NCBI RefSeq assembly: GCF_014635825.1
Contig: NZ_BMDO01000012.1
Span: 81,909 to 145,908, forward strand
Reading direction: 5' to 3'
Length of the DNA: 64,000 nucleotides
Source: Mucilaginibacter galii
Lineage (GTDB): Bacteria; Bacteroidota; Bacteroidia; Sphingobacteriales; Sphingobacteriaceae
Part shown: one piece after another, positions 25,298-34,214 of the stretch
Layout: each line of letters opens with the position of its first letter
Position numbering within the stretch: the stretch's first letter is position 1
The notes under the pieces: model-generated
Database searches by the model: none
What the model was told of the DNA's origin: nothing
The model's input: only the letters and a program-made list of their open reading frames with translations
Position numbers and translations under genes: made by a program

Positions 25298-25861
25298 ATG
25301 AAAAAACTGGTTTTTGGCGCATTGTTTTTATTTTCTTGCGCTTCAAAAGAAAATGATAACCGTTTAATGCAAATAGAGACTTTAGTAAAGCCAGCCACTC
25401 TTAAAGACTATGTTAATTACAAATCAATCTCTTTGGAAAAAGTAACCAGTGTTGATGCAGCAACCTCGATCGATGATATGAAAAAGGAACTGGGTAAACC
25501 TTCGACTGAGAACATTGATAGTGTCATAGCATTTTGCAGTAATGTAAAAAGCAAAGCCGCCTTAAGAAAAGATACAAGTACTTACAAGGTTTGGAAGTGG
25601 GAGACTGATCGTATGAAGCAACTAAAAAATATTGATGGCAAACAAACGGTTTATACAGTTTATAAAAACACATATTTACTTGGAAAAAGGAGTCAAGCCA
25701 CAGCTTTAGACACAATAAAAGGCTATTACTTTTTTGATAACAATGACAACCTTATTGGTGGAGTAACCGCTGAAGTTTACAATTATTTTAAAGCACAAGC
25801 CACGAAATCGGGATCTCAACCTTATCATCTTTGTCAAGTCTATATACAAGAAAGGATTTAA
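25298..25861 (+). CDS. Lipoprotein of unknown function
   Basis: The 187-residue protein has a short lipoprotein signal (MKKLVFGALFLFSC, acylated Cys 14). The mature part is mixed alpha/beta with no motif I recognise; DDMKKELGKPSTENIDS resembles the start of SmpA/BamE-like small lipoprotein domains, but this is weak. The codons are A+T-rich compared with the neighbours. It is monocistronic, between the thr operon and rsgA. Confidence 0.7.
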   Translation: MKKLVFGALFLFSCASKENDNRLMQIETLVKPATLKDYVNYKSISLEKVTSVDAATSIDDMKKELGKPSTENIDSVIAFCSNVKSKAALRKDTSTYKVWKWETDRMKQLKNIDGKQTVYTVYKNTYLLGKRSQATALDTIKGYYFFDNNDNLIGGVTAEVYNYFKAQATKSGSQPYHLCQVYIQERI

Positions 25862-26046
25862 TGCTTCCTTTATTCAATTAAGACAATCAACTGTTCATCC
25901 CTTTTCATAAGTGTTCACGGCCCGCATAAAAGTTTTCATGTGTGAATACTTTTTGCCTGCTTTTGAAAGTATTTTTCCATTTAAGCAAACTGCAAATTGG
26001 CTTAAAATATGATGCACCGGGTGGATGGTTAAAAGCCTGTGCAACC

Positions 26047-26079
26047 TTTTAAACTTCAAACATAAAACTCTTAACTTTG
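26047..26079 (+). promoter_or_regulatory. Candidate rsgA promoter
   Basis: TAACTTTG at 26072-26079 matches the Bacteroidota -7 consensus TAnnTTTG, with a weak T-rich -33 element (tttt, 26047-26050) 21 bases upstream. Transcription would begin only a few bases before the rsgA ATG at 26090, giving a nearly leaderless message. Confidence 0.5.
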
Positions 26080-26089
26080 CTCCTCACAT

Positions 26090-27010
26090 ATGCAGGGACT
26101 CGTAACAAAATCTACCGGTAGCTGGTACCAGGTGCAAACGCCAGACGGGCGCCGGTACGATTGCCGTATAAAAGGTAAATTCCGTATTAAAGGCTTAACT
26201 ACCACCAACCCCGTTGCCGTGGGCGATAAGGTAGATTTTGAGCTGGAACCCGAGCAGGAGCAAGGTGTCATCACTAAACTATACGACCGCCGCAACTACA
26301 TCATCCGTAAATCCATCAACTTGAGCAAGCAGGCGCAAATCATTGCTGCTAACCTCGACCAGGCTTACCTGGTGGTTACGCTGGCTTCGCCCCGTACCTC
26401 TTTAGGGTTTATCGACCGTTTTTTAGTAACTGCCGAAGCTTATGATATACCCGCTAGTTTGGTTTACAATAAGCTGGATATGTTTAGTAAGGAAGGCCTG
26501 GAGATCTTATCCGAGTACAAAATGGTTTACGAAAAACTGGGTTATCCCTGTTACGAGGTATCGGCTTTGAAAGGAACTAATATTCCTGCATTAAAGGATA
26601 AATTAAAAGATAAGATCACGCTGTTTTCGGGTCATTCGGGTGTAGGTAAATCAAGTTTAATGAACGCTATTTTACCTGATTTAGATCTGCGCACCATGGA
26701 GGTATCGGAGTGGAGCGACAAGGGTATGCACACCACTACCTTTGCCGAAATGTACGACCTGCCCGGCGGTGGTTCTATTATAGATACCCCCGGCATCCGT
26801 GAGTTAGGTGTTATTGATATTGAACAACAAGAGCTTAGTTACTTTTTTCCCGAAATGCGCAGCCGTTTAAACCAATGCCGCTTTAATAACTGCCGCCACA
26901 TTAACGAACCCGGCTGTGCCGTGCTCGAAGCAGTGGAAAACGGCGATATTGAACCATCGCGGTACGAAAGCTATTTGAGTATTTATAACGGGAACGACAC
27001 GAGGAGCTAG
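26090..27010 (+). CDS. rsgA: Ribosome small subunit-dependent GTPase A
   Basis: This 306-residue circularly permuted GTPase helps mature the 30S subunit. An N-terminal OB-fold (about 1-65) precedes motifs in the permuted order: G4 NKLD, then G1 GHSGVGKSS, then G3 DTPG. The C-terminal zinc site is CRFNNCRHINEPGC. Length and motifs are normal. A Bacteroidota-type promoter lies right before the start, and dtd follows after a gap holding a caagagtacagagtc repeat. Confidence 0.95.
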   Translation: MQGLVTKSTGSWYQVQTPDGRRYDCRIKGKFRIKGLTTTNPVAVGDKVDFELEPEQEQGVITKLYDRRNYIIRKSINLSKQAQIIAANLDQAYLVVTLASPRTSLGFIDRFLVTAEAYDIPASLVYNKLDMFSKEGLEILSEYKMVYEKLGYPCYEVSALKGTNIPALKDKLKDKITLFSGHSGVGKSSLMNAILPDLDLRTMEVSEWSDKGMHTTTFAEMYDLPGGGSIIDTPGIRELGVIDIEQQELSYFFPEMRSRLNQCRFNNCRHINEPGCAVLEAVENGDIEPSRYESYLSIYNGNDTRS

Positions 27011-27131
27011 GGAGAGAATCAAGAGTACAGAGTCAAGAATCCAGATTCTCTCTTCGTTAATTAGATCTTACTGTTGATTTGTGGAGTAAATGTCTATATT
27101 CTTGATTCTGTACTCTATATTCTAACTAACT

Positions 27132-27590
27132 ATGCGCGCAATATTACAACGGGTTTCAGAAGCATCATGCAAAGTTGACGGCCAAATTACCGGCGAAATT
27201 AAAACCGGCTTTTTGGTGCTGTTAGGTATTGAAGATGCCGATACTTTGGAGGATGCGCAATGGCTGGCGCAAAAAATTACGGGTATGCGGGTATTTGGTG
27301 ATGAGAATGGTTTGATGAATAAAGCGCTGGCCGATGTGGATGGCCGCATCCTGCTCATTTCACAATTTACCTTGTTTGCACAAACCAAAAAGGGTAACCG
27401 GCCATCATTTATCCGTGCTGCCCGGCCCGAAAAAGCCATTCCTTTATATGAACAGATGATTAGTTTGCTGAACCAACTAACGGGACATATTACAGCCACT
27501 GGTATCTTTGGTGCCGATATGAAAATTAGCCTAATCAACGATGGTCCTGTAACCATTGTAATGGACACCAAGGATCGTGATAATCACTAA
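27132..27590 (+). CDS. dtd: D-aminoacyl-tRNA deacylase
   Basis: The 152-residue enzyme hydrolyses D-amino acids from tRNA. The conserved N-terminus MRAILQRVSEASC, the SQFTLFA motif and the C-terminal NDGPVTIV motif (Gly-Pro-x-Thr) identify Dtd. It acts as a cytoplasmic homodimer. It is followed 15 bases later by the MazG-like gene, so the two are probably co-transcribed. Normal length. Confidence 0.95.
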   Translation: MRAILQRVSEASCKVDGQITGEIKTGFLVLLGIEDADTLEDAQWLAQKITGMRVFGDENGLMNKALADVDGRILLISQFTLFAQTKKGNRPSFIRAARPEKAIPLYEQMISLLNQLTGHITATGIFGADMKISLINDGPVTIVMDTKDRDNH

Positions 27591-27605
27591 AATTTAAGCT
27601 ATACA

Positions 27606-27932
27606 ATGACCATAGACGAAGCACAACAGGTAGTAGACAAATGGATCACAACTACCGGTATCCGCTATTTTAACGAACTCACCAATACCGCCATTTTAAT
27701 GGAAGAGGTTGGCGAAGTAGCCCGCATTATGGCGCGGCAATATGGCGAGCAATCGTTCAAGAAATCTGATACCGAAGTTAACCTGGCCGATGAAATGGCC
27801 GATGTACTATTTGTGCTCATTTGCCTGGCCAACCAAACCGGTATTAACTTAACAGAGGCTTTAGAGAAGAACCTGGAAAAGAAAAGCATACGTGATGCCG
27901 ACCGGCATAAGAATAATGAAAAGCTAAAATAG
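27606..27932 (+). CDS. MazG-like nucleotide pyrophosphohydrolase
   Basis: This 108-residue protein has one MazG-fold domain with the metal site spread over EEVGEVARIMARQYGE and DEMADVLFVLICLANQ (ExxE...ExxD pattern). Such enzymes convert nucleoside triphosphates to monophosphates, often to remove non-canonical nucleotides. It lies 15 bases after dtd, in a small housekeeping operon. Exact substrate is not predictable. Confidence 0.9.
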   Translation: MTIDEAQQVVDKWITTTGIRYFNELTNTAILMEEVGEVARIMARQYGEQSFKKSDTEVNLADEMADVLFVLICLANQTGINLTEALEKNLEKKSIRDADRHKNNEKLK

Positions 27933-27992
27933 CTATTCCTTCTATCTAACTGCCTTTCTTGTCATGCTGAGCTTGTCGAAGCATTCGCACAC

Positions 27993-28097
27993 TTGCGCTC
28001 GTTTATAACGAGTGCTTAACATGGGTTAGCGATTGTATCGCAACTCAGGCGTCACAGACGCCAAGCCATGTTAAGCACTCATCAAAGATGAGCGCAA
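27993..28097. repeat. MITE-like repeat, family 'ttgcgctc...gagtgctta', copy 2
   Basis: A 105-base element bounded by ttgcgctc and its inverse gagcgcaa. Inside, gagtgcttaacatgg pairs with ccatgttaagcactc, and gcgtcacagacgc forms an inner hairpin. The copy at 19227-19322 shares the same order. A lone arm of the tgagcttgtcgaag palindrome lies just before it. Confidence 0.75.
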
Positions 28098-28141
28098 TTT
28101 GATTATCTGACCTTTACAACAATGGCGGTAGGGATCACCCA

Positions 28142-28175
28142 CAAAAAAGTCCGGCAGCTTTTACACTACCGGACT
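28142..28175 (-). terminator. Terminator after the YtxH/holin operon
   Basis: On the minus strand the stem AGTCCGGTAG/CTGCCGGACT (28166-28175 with 28148-28157, one mismatch) is followed by TTTTTTG. It lies 30 bases after the stop of the last gene of the operon. Confidence 0.8.
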
Positions 28176-28204
28176 AACAAAACTGGTTAACAGATTAACC
28201 GGTA

Positions 28205-28690
28205 TTAAATATCTGAGGGCCTCATGGTGGTTGCCTGTATAATAGGGTCTTGTATTAAAGGTTCTTTAATTACGGGCTGTTTAACGGTAGACGCTTTTAC
28301 CGCAGTAGAAGGCTTTTTGCCGAATAACGATTTTACCCGTCCCCAAACCGAGGTTACCGAATCTTCGCTAATGTAGCTTGAAGCTTTTTGCGAGGCCAAA
28401 CCAACCAAGGTTTTTACAATAAAGCCGGAGTTTTTAAACAGGGTTTTATTAAGTGCCAGCGGCAATACAAAACGGGATATCAAACCAACAATATCGGGCG
28501 AGAATAAGGAACCAACTCCGCCGCCTTGCTCACCCTCGGGGCTTTGCGGGAAAATGGAACGTACCGAAGCAAAAATTGCCGATGGACTGTTAAAGCGTTG
28601 CTTTAAAACCATTTCTTGCTCCTGTTTTACTTTTTCGAGCCTGATGATCTCTGCCTGCAGGTCGAATATGTTTTTAACGGGTATATCCAT
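28205..28690 (-). CDS. Hypothetical protein, last gene of the YtxH/holin operon
   Basis: The 161-residue protein starts with a helical coiled segment (FDLQAEIIRLEKVKQEQEMV). A moderately hydrophobic stretch follows around VGLISRFVLPLALNKTLF, and the C-terminus is rich in Val/Ile/Pro (KQPVIKEPLIQDPIIQ). It starts 2 bases before the holin-X-like gene ends its stop region, so it is tightly linked to it. I do not recognise a family. It probably acts with the two membrane proteins in the envelope. Confidence 0.7.
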   Translation of the reverse strand: MDIPVKNIFDLQAEIIRLEKVKQEQEMVLKQRFNSPSAIFASVRSIFPQSPEGEQGGGVGSLFSPDIVGLISRFVLPLALNKTLFKNSGFIVKTLVGLASQKASSYISEDSVTSVWGRVKSLFGKKPSTAVKASTVKQPVIKEPLIQDPIIQATTMRPSDI

Positions 28691-28692
28691 GG

Positions 28693-29043
28693 CTATTTAA
28701 ATATTTTGCTGATCAGCAGGTTAACAATCGGCTTTTCAATGGTCGACTTGGCCGCCACGGCAATAATAGCAATCAATACATAAAACAGGGTTACTATGCC
28801 AAACCCTTTCCATGCTGCGCCTAAAGCATCACCTAACAATAAGGCAATAGTAAAGGTAAAAAACATGAAGGCCATAATTGCGCTGAATGCAACAACTACT
28901 ATGGTCACCAAACTGGCCGCAACCGCACTGCTTTTCTCAATAGCCTTATACTTACCCAGCGTAACACGCGTTTCCACGTACTCTTTCAGCTGGTCCAAAA
29001 CATTGGGTTGTGGCGGTTGTTCAGCTTCTTTTTTCTCTTCCAT
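28693..29043 (-). CDS. Phage holin-X/superfamily III-like membrane protein
   Basis: This 116-residue protein has a Pro/Gln-rich N-terminus, an amphipathic helix (VLDQLKEYVETRVTLGKYKA) and two transmembrane helices (LVTIVVVAFSAIMAFMFFTF and GFGIVTLFYVLIAIIAVAA). This is the layout of the 'putative holin superfamily III' membrane proteins found in many non-phage Bacteroidota operons with YtxH. A holin function is not implied. It lies between the YtxH gene and the 161-residue gene. Confidence 0.75.
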   Translation of the reverse strand: MEEKKEAEQPPQPNVLDQLKEYVETRVTLGKYKAIEKSSAVAASLVTIVVVAFSAIMAFMFFTFTIALLLGDALGAAWKGFGIVTLFYVLIAIIAVAAKSTIEKPIVNLLISKIFK

Positions 29044-29097
29044 CTATCTTCAGGTTAATTGCCGGTAACGATGGTTGCCGGCAATCGGTAAAAAAAA

Positions 29098-29427
29098 TTA
29101 TGCGTGTTCCAGGTCGTCTTGGTATTCCTGCTCTTCGCCGTTAAGCTTGGTTTTAATATTATCAACCACTTTGGTTTTCAGGCCCGATAGTTTTTCCAGT
29201 TCGGCAGCAGCCGTTTCTTTAATAGTATCGGTAAGGCTGTTTAATGATTCTGACAGTTTATCGCGGGTTTCGGTACCTTTTTCAGGAGCAAATAAAATGC
29301 CCAGGGCTGCGCCCGCAGCTACACCGGCCAATAAAGCCAATATTACTTTAGTGCCATCGCCCATACCTTCGTCTTTTTTCAAACTTGGTATTTTGTTGAT
29401 CAGGTTGGTAATGTCTTTGGTATTCAT
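29098..29427 (-). CDS. YtxH domain protein
   Basis: The 109-residue protein has the YtxH signature: a Gly/Ala-rich hydrophobic segment (VILALLAGVAAGAALGILFA) directly followed by PEKGTETRDKL and a long amphipathic helix. YtxH proteins are membrane-linked and often stress-induced. It is first of a three-gene minus-strand operon; a hairpin at 29058-29085 lies between it and the next gene. Confidence 0.85.
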   Translation of the reverse strand: MNTKDITNLINKIPSLKKDEGMGDGTKVILALLAGVAAGAALGILFAPEKGTETRDKLSESLNSLTDTIKETAAAELEKLSGLKTKVVDNIKTKLNGEEQEYQDDLEHA

Positions 29428-29514
29428 GGTGATTAAATTTGTGTTATACTTTGTAATCAGTTATAAGGTTAACCGCTAAGCTAACGCTTTGTTTAAAACC
29501 AGTATTAAAAAAAG

Positions 29515-30558
29515 TTATTCGTCGGGTGCAGTTCGTATCCGCTCAAGGCGGTCGGCAGCAAGGCGGTTAGTTTCGTAGATCTCCGTCATCAGTATGAAAT
29601 AAGACAGCAGCACCGGGCCAAAAACCAGCCCTAAAATACCAAACAAGGGGATGCCTATAAATACACCTACAATAGAAATGATAGGATGTGTATTGGCTAT
29701 ACGTTTATTAATAACCATGCGCAGCACATGATCTAAATTACCAATAAACAGCAAACCGTATATCATAATGCCTATGCCGCTCCAGGTATGCCCAATCAAC
29801 ATTAAATACAAGCCGGCGGGTATAGATAAGGTAGGGGCACCCACTACAGGTAAAAATGAAATAAAAGTGGCTATTACCCCCCAAAAAACAGCATCGGGGA
29901 TGCCTGCTATCCAAAAGCCGTTAGCCAGCAATACACCCTGAACCAGCGATATTATGCCCTGCCCCAAAACGTTGGAGTAAGTTGCATTTTTTAAGGCCAC
30001 TGCAAATTTCAAAGCATGCTGCTGACTAAAAGGAGCGTAGCGCAGCAAGCCTGCCTCAAACTCGCGCAGCTGCACAAACATAAAATAGAGGATGAAGTAC
30101 ATCACCAGCAGGGTTAGAATAATGCTGGCTGCGCTGCCCAGTAACGAAGGGAAAAGATCGGCAGCATAGGTGCCTAATTTTTTCAGGGTATCTTCGGCAA
30201 AGCGGGGTTGGTTCAGGTACTCGGCCGTTACCATGTCTATCTTGTCTACCCACGAATCTATAGGCAAAGAACTGCTTTTAAAGCTCAGTATTTTATCGAT
30301 CACCATAAAGCTCAGCAGCAGGAAAGGAATTACGATACAAATGAGCGACAGTACAATAATGGTTAAGGCCGATAATACCTTGTGCCATCCGCGCTTTTCG
30401 GTTAAATTAAGGTATAGCGGCCTGAATATTACGTAGAGTACAATGGCACCCAATATAGAAGTAAAGATGGTGCTTAATGCGTAAAGAAGAAAACAACCCA
30501 GCACAATGATACTGACCAGGATAATGTTGTTACGCTGCTGATAACTAAATACTGACAT
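29515..30558 (-). CDS. AI-2E family transporter
   Basis: The 347-residue integral membrane protein has about seven to eight helices and the AI-2E (PF01594-type) pattern: an N-terminal helix pair, a soluble segment with WVDKIDMVTAEYL, and conserved C-terminal helices with GPVLLSYFILMTEIYE. Members export small molecules or ions; the substrate cannot be predicted. It lies after the terminator at 30588-30612, so it is separate from the response-regulator operon upstream. Confidence 0.88.
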   Translation of the reverse strand: MSVFSYQQRNNIILVSIIVLGCFLLYALSTIFTSILGAIVLYVIFRPLYLNLTEKRGWHKVLSALTIIVLSLICIVIPFLLLSFMVIDKILSFKSSSLPIDSWVDKIDMVTAEYLNQPRFAEDTLKKLGTYAADLFPSLLGSAASIILTLLVMYFILYFMFVQLREFEAGLLRYAPFSQQHALKFAVALKNATYSNVLGQGIISLVQGVLLANGFWIAGIPDAVFWGVIATFISFLPVVGAPTLSIPAGLYLMLIGHTWSGIGIMIYGLLFIGNLDHVLRMVINKRIANTHPIISIVGVFIGIPLFGILGLVFGPVLLSYFILMTEIYETNRLAADRLERIRTAPDE

Positions 30559-30587
30559 GGCTGATGTTGAACATTTTAATAAACAAA

Positions 30588-30612
30588 AAAGCGCCTTAAT
30601 GTTCGGCGCTTT
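30588..30612 (-). terminator. Terminator after the response-regulator operon
   Basis: The stem AAAGCGCC/GGCGCTTT with a 9-base loop is followed on the minus strand by a T-rich run (TTTTTTGTTT). It lies 25 bases after the stop of the 69-residue gene. Confidence 0.85.
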
Positions 30613-30637
30613 AAAAGGTAAAATAAGGGCAAGCGCT

Positions 30638-30847
30638 TTACCCTACATCTTTCATCATATTATTGATAGCCCTGCAGCTTGCTGCAATAGTATCCATATA
30701 AAAAATACAGTCTTCGGTGGGGTTTTCCAACTCGTAACGCAACTGTTCTATGGCCAGGTTAATGTTTGAAAGCTGATTTTTTACATCATGTTTCAGGGTG
30801 CGCAGTACCTGTTCATCAACAGGTTTGTAGTCCTCCGGCAATTCCAT
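30638..30847 (-). CDS. Orphan phosphoacceptor-helix (DHp-like) small protein
   Basis: The 69-residue protein is almost wholly a helical hairpin. Helix 1 carries TLKHDVKNQLSNINLAIEQL, with H-D-x-x-N-x-L around His20, which matches the phosphoacceptor box of some histidine kinases and of Spo0B-like phosphotransferases. There is no ATPase domain, no membrane segment and no sensor domain. It lies 7 bases after the sigma-54 response regulator gene and before a strong terminator, so the two are co-expressed. It could pass phosphate to Asp52 of that regulator or block a kinase. Function is inferred. Confidence 0.75.
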   Translation of the reverse strand: MELPEDYKPVDEQVLRTLKHDVKNQLSNINLAIEQLRYELENPTEDCIFYMDTIAASCRAINNMMKDVG

Positions 30848-30854
30848 TATATTA

Positions 30855-32303
30855 TTACTTACCCAGGTTTATAGCCTTCATTTTATTATAGAGTGTTTTA
30901 CGGTCTATCTTTAATATTTCGGCCGCTTTGGTTTTGTTAAAGTTAACCTCGCGCAATACTTTCAAAATGGTATCGTACTCTGCCTCTAAGGCTGCATTCT
31001 TTAAATCGTGGCGTACCTCTTTTACAACCGGGGCTTCATGATGGCCTCCTCCGTTAAAAGATGATGACTCCGGCTGTGTAGGCGCCTTACTGTAAGCCAG
31101 CATTTCTAAGGGCAGGGCTTTCATTTGTATCTCATTGCCCTCGGTAAGCAAGGTGGCGCGGCGTACCACGTTTTTTAGCTCGCGTATGTTACCTTGCCAG
31201 CGGTAGCTCATAAAGCATTCAACCACCTCGGGCGAAAAAGCGCTTACATTGCGGCCTAACTCCTGGTTAGCACTCTTTAAAAAGTGCTCGGCCAGTTGCA
31301 TTACATCGTTACCACGCTCGCGCAGGGGCGGCATATAAATGCTGAACTCGTTAAAACGGTGATACAGATCCTCACGGAAACGACCTTTTTGAATGGCATC
31401 CTGTAAGTTTTCGTTGGTGGCCACAATAATGCGCACATCCAGGTCAATCTCTTTGGTAGAGCCTATGCGTTTAACTTTGCGCTCCTGCACGGTACGTAAC
31501 AGGGCGGCTTGTATATCGTATGATAAATTACCTACTTCATCCAAGAACAAAGTACCGCCGTTAGCCATTTCAAAATGACCGATTTTGGTATACAAAGCAC
31601 CCGTGAATGAGCCTTTTTCATGACCAAAAAACTCACTTTGGGCCAGTTCTTTGGTTAACGAGCCGCAGTCCATAGCAATAAAAGGCTGATGCTTGCGCGG
31701 GCTGTTGAGGTGTATGCTTTTAGCTACCGACTCTTTACCGGTACCGCTCTCACCCATAATAATTACGCTGTAATTGGTGGGCGATACCAGTTCTATCTGC
31801 CTCACCAAATCTCGCGAAGCACGGCTGTTGCCGCTTACAAACTCGGTAGAAAGTATCTGTTTACGGCCGTCTTTACCTGTACTTTTAGCAGCAGCGGCAG
31901 GAGTGGTTTCAGCTTCCTGTTCGGCAGCTTCTAAAAGTGCGTAGTGGGTTTCTATAGCCTTGTTAACGGTGGTCAGGATCTCATCGGGGTACAGGGGCTT
32001 GGTAATGTAATCATAAGCGCCCATCTTAATAAGTTCCACAGCCATTTTAATATCCGAGTAGCCGGTAATAATAATCACACCGGTTTTAGGATACTGTAAT
32101 TTAATGGTCTTTAAAATCTCACGCCCATCTGTGTCTTCCAGGCGGTAATCGCATAGCACCAAATTGAAATCGCCGCTTTTTAACTTTTCCAGCCCGTTAG
32201 CCCCGCTCGAAGCCGTAGTGACCTCGAAACCATTGCGGGTTAAAAACTTGGACAGGAGCAGCGCGGTATTTACTTCATCATCAATGATGAGAATTTTCTT
32301 CAT
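30855..32303 (-). CDS. Sigma-54-dependent response regulator (NtrC family)
   Basis: The 482-residue protein has an N-terminal receiver domain (phosphoacceptor Asp52 in LVLCDYRLED), an AAA+ domain with Walker A GESGTGKES and Walker B FLDEVGNL, and a C-terminal Fis-type helix-turn-helix (NKTKAAEILKIDRKTLYNKM). The sigma-54 contact loop reads GSFTGA, not the usual GAFTGA. It is the first gene of a two-gene unit with a 69-residue phosphoacceptor-like protein. No full histidine kinase is near, so the kinase is encoded elsewhere. It should activate sigma-54 promoters. Confidence 0.93.
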   Translation of the reverse strand: MKKILIIDDEVNTALLLSKFLTRNGFEVTTASSGANGLEKLKSGDFNLVLCDYRLEDTDGREILKTIKLQYPKTGVIIITGYSDIKMAVELIKMGAYDYITKPLYPDEILTTVNKAIETHYALLEAAEQEAETTPAAAAKSTGKDGRKQILSTEFVSGNSRASRDLVRQIELVSPTNYSVIIMGESGTGKESVAKSIHLNSPRKHQPFIAMDCGSLTKELAQSEFFGHEKGSFTGALYTKIGHFEMANGGTLFLDEVGNLSYDIQAALLRTVQERKVKRIGSTKEIDLDVRIIVATNENLQDAIQKGRFREDLYHRFNEFSIYMPPLRERGNDVMQLAEHFLKSANQELGRNVSAFSPEVVECFMSYRWQGNIRELKNVVRRATLLTEGNEIQMKALPLEMLAYSKAPTQPESSSFNGGGHHEAPVVKEVRHDLKNAALEAEYDTILKVLREVNFNKTKAAEILKIDRKTLYNKMKAINLGK

Positions 32304-32510
32304 ATCGGCAAATTACTCTTAAGGTTAACTATTTTAAACAGGTAGCGTTATCTACAAAAATGATAAAATTTGTGACATTTCAGCAATCAGTATCGATTTA
32401 ATTAACTAAAAAACAATAAAAGATTACTGCGTAGTAAAATGCACTCCTGGTTTTTGCAAACTTATACGCAACCCAGGGCCAAATTGATGCGTACGACTGC
32501 TATTTTTTGC

Positions 32511-32518
32511 TATTTTTG
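32511..32518 (+). promoter_or_regulatory. Candidate glnS -7 box
   Basis: TATTTTTG matches TAnnTTTG 18 bases before the glnS ATG. A TTG lies 24 bases upstream (32484-32486), a slightly long spacer, so this is only a moderate candidate. Confidence 0.4.
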
Positions 32519-32535
32519 CTTTGATAGATACGATC

Positions 32536-34191
32536 ATGAGCGAAGAAAGAGCACTGAATTTTATAGAAGAAATTGTTGAAAATGACCTTCAGGCCGGCAA
32601 GCACCAGGGCCGGGTGCATACCCGTTTTCCGCCCGAGCCAAATGGTTACCTGCACATAGGCCACGCCAAATCTATTTGTTTGAATTTTGGACTGGCCCAG
32701 CGCTATAATGGCAAAACCAACCTGCGTTTTGACGATACCAACCCCGTTACCGAAGATACCGAATACGTAGAAAGCATAAAGGGAGACGTACGCTGGTTAG
32801 GCTTTGAATGGGCCAACGAGCTATATGCCTCCGATTATTTTGACCTGCTTTACGCTTTTGCCTTAAACTTGATTAAACAAGACCTGGCTTATGTGGATGA
32901 TAGCACCGCCGAAGAAATAGCCGCCCAAAAAGGTAGCCCTACCGAGCCTGGCGTAGCCAACCAATACCGCAGCCGTAGCATTGAAGAAAACGTGCAGCTG
33001 TTTGAAGATATGAAAGCCGGCAAGTACCCCGATGGTGCTAAGGTGCTGCGTGCCAAGGTTGATATGGCATCGCCCAATATGCACCTGCGCGATCCGCTGA
33101 TGTACCGCATACGCCATGCACACCACCACCGCACGGGCGATAAATGGTGTATTTACCCCATGTACGATTTTGCACACGGACAATCGGACGCTATTGAAGA
33201 AATTACGCACTCTATTTGTACGCTGGAGTTTATACCGCACCGCCCGTTATACGAGTGGTTTATCGAAAAACTGGAGATCTTCCCGTCGCGCCAGTACGAA
33301 ATGGCCCGCCTGAATTTGACCTATACCGTAATGAGCAAGCGTAAGCTGCTGCAACTGGTAAACGAAGGCCATGTAGAAGACTGGGACGATCCGCGTATGC
33401 CAACCATTAGCGGTTTACGCCGCCGTGGCTATACCCCAGCTTCCATCCGCGATTTTTGCGAGCGTATTGGCGTGGCCAAGCGCGAAAATTTGATAGACGT
33501 TGGTTTGCTGGAATTTTGCATCCGCGAAGACCTTAACAAAACGGCCTGGCGCCGTATGGCAGTGTTAGACCCCATTAAGCTGGTAATTACCAACTATCCC
33601 GAAGGCCAAACCGAAACCCTGCACGGTGAAAACAACCCCGAGGTTGAGGGTGGCGAAGGTGGCCGCGATATTCCTTTCAGCAGCGAGCTGTATATAGAGC
33701 GCGAAGATTTTATGGAAGTGCCGCCCAAGAAGTTTTTCCGCCTGGGTGTGGGCCTTATGGTGCGCTTGAAGAACGCTTACATTGTAAAGTGTGAAAGCTT
33801 TGTGAAAGATGCCGAAGGCAACATTACGGAGGTACATTGTACCTACATTCCCGAATCAAAATCGGGCAGCGATACCAGCGGCATCAACGTGAAGGGTACC
33901 ATCCATTGGGTAAGCGTGCCTCATGCTAAAACTGCCGAGGTAAGGTTGTACGACCGCCTGTTCAAATCAGAAAACCCGGCTGCCGAAGAAGGCGACTTTA
34001 AAGACGACCTGAACCCTAACAGCCTGCAAATAATTACCGCCTATGTAGAGAACGATCTTGCCACTGCCACACCAGGCAAAGGCTACCAGTTCATCCGCAA
34101 AGGTTACTTTACCTTAGATAAACACAGCACCGCCGATAAGCTGGTGTTTAACCGCACCGTAACCCTTAAAGACGGCTGGGTGAAAAAATAA
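32536..34191 (+). CDS. glnS: Glutaminyl-tRNA synthetase
   Basis: The 551-residue class I synthetase has the HIGH-type motif PNGYLHIGHAKS (about residues 35-46) and the KMSKS-type loop VMSKRKLL (about 265). The C-terminal anticodon-binding beta barrels are complete. I start it at the ATG at 32536 (MSEERALNF); a TTG 15 bases upstream is less likely. It charges tRNA-Gln directly. Monocistronic and divergent from the response regulator operon. Confidence 0.95.
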   Translation: MSEERALNFIEEIVENDLQAGKHQGRVHTRFPPEPNGYLHIGHAKSICLNFGLAQRYNGKTNLRFDDTNPVTEDTEYVESIKGDVRWLGFEWANELYASDYFDLLYAFALNLIKQDLAYVDDSTAEEIAAQKGSPTEPGVANQYRSRSIEENVQLFEDMKAGKYPDGAKVLRAKVDMASPNMHLRDPLMYRIRHAHHHRTGDKWCIYPMYDFAHGQSDAIEEITHSICTLEFIPHRPLYEWFIEKLEIFPSRQYEMARLNLTYTVMSKRKLLQLVNEGHVEDWDDPRMPTISGLRRRGYTPASIRDFCERIGVAKRENLIDVGLLEFCIREDLNKTAWRRMAVLDPIKLVITNYPEGQTETLHGENNPEVEGGEGGRDIPFSSELYIEREDFMEVPPKKFFRLGVGLMVRLKNAYIVKCESFVKDAEGNITEVHCTYIPESKSGSDTSGINVKGTIHWVSVPHAKTAEVRLYDRLFKSENPAAEEGDFKDDLNPNSLQIITAYVENDLATATPGKGYQFIRKGYFTLDKHSTADKLVFNRTVTLKDGWVKK

Positions 34192-34214
34192 AATTTAACG
34201 TTTTCATATTGATA

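Noticed and set aside
28693..29043. Holin-like gene as evidence of a prophage
   Set aside because: It sits in an envelope-type operon with YtxH and no phage genes lie nearby; the holin name is only a family label.
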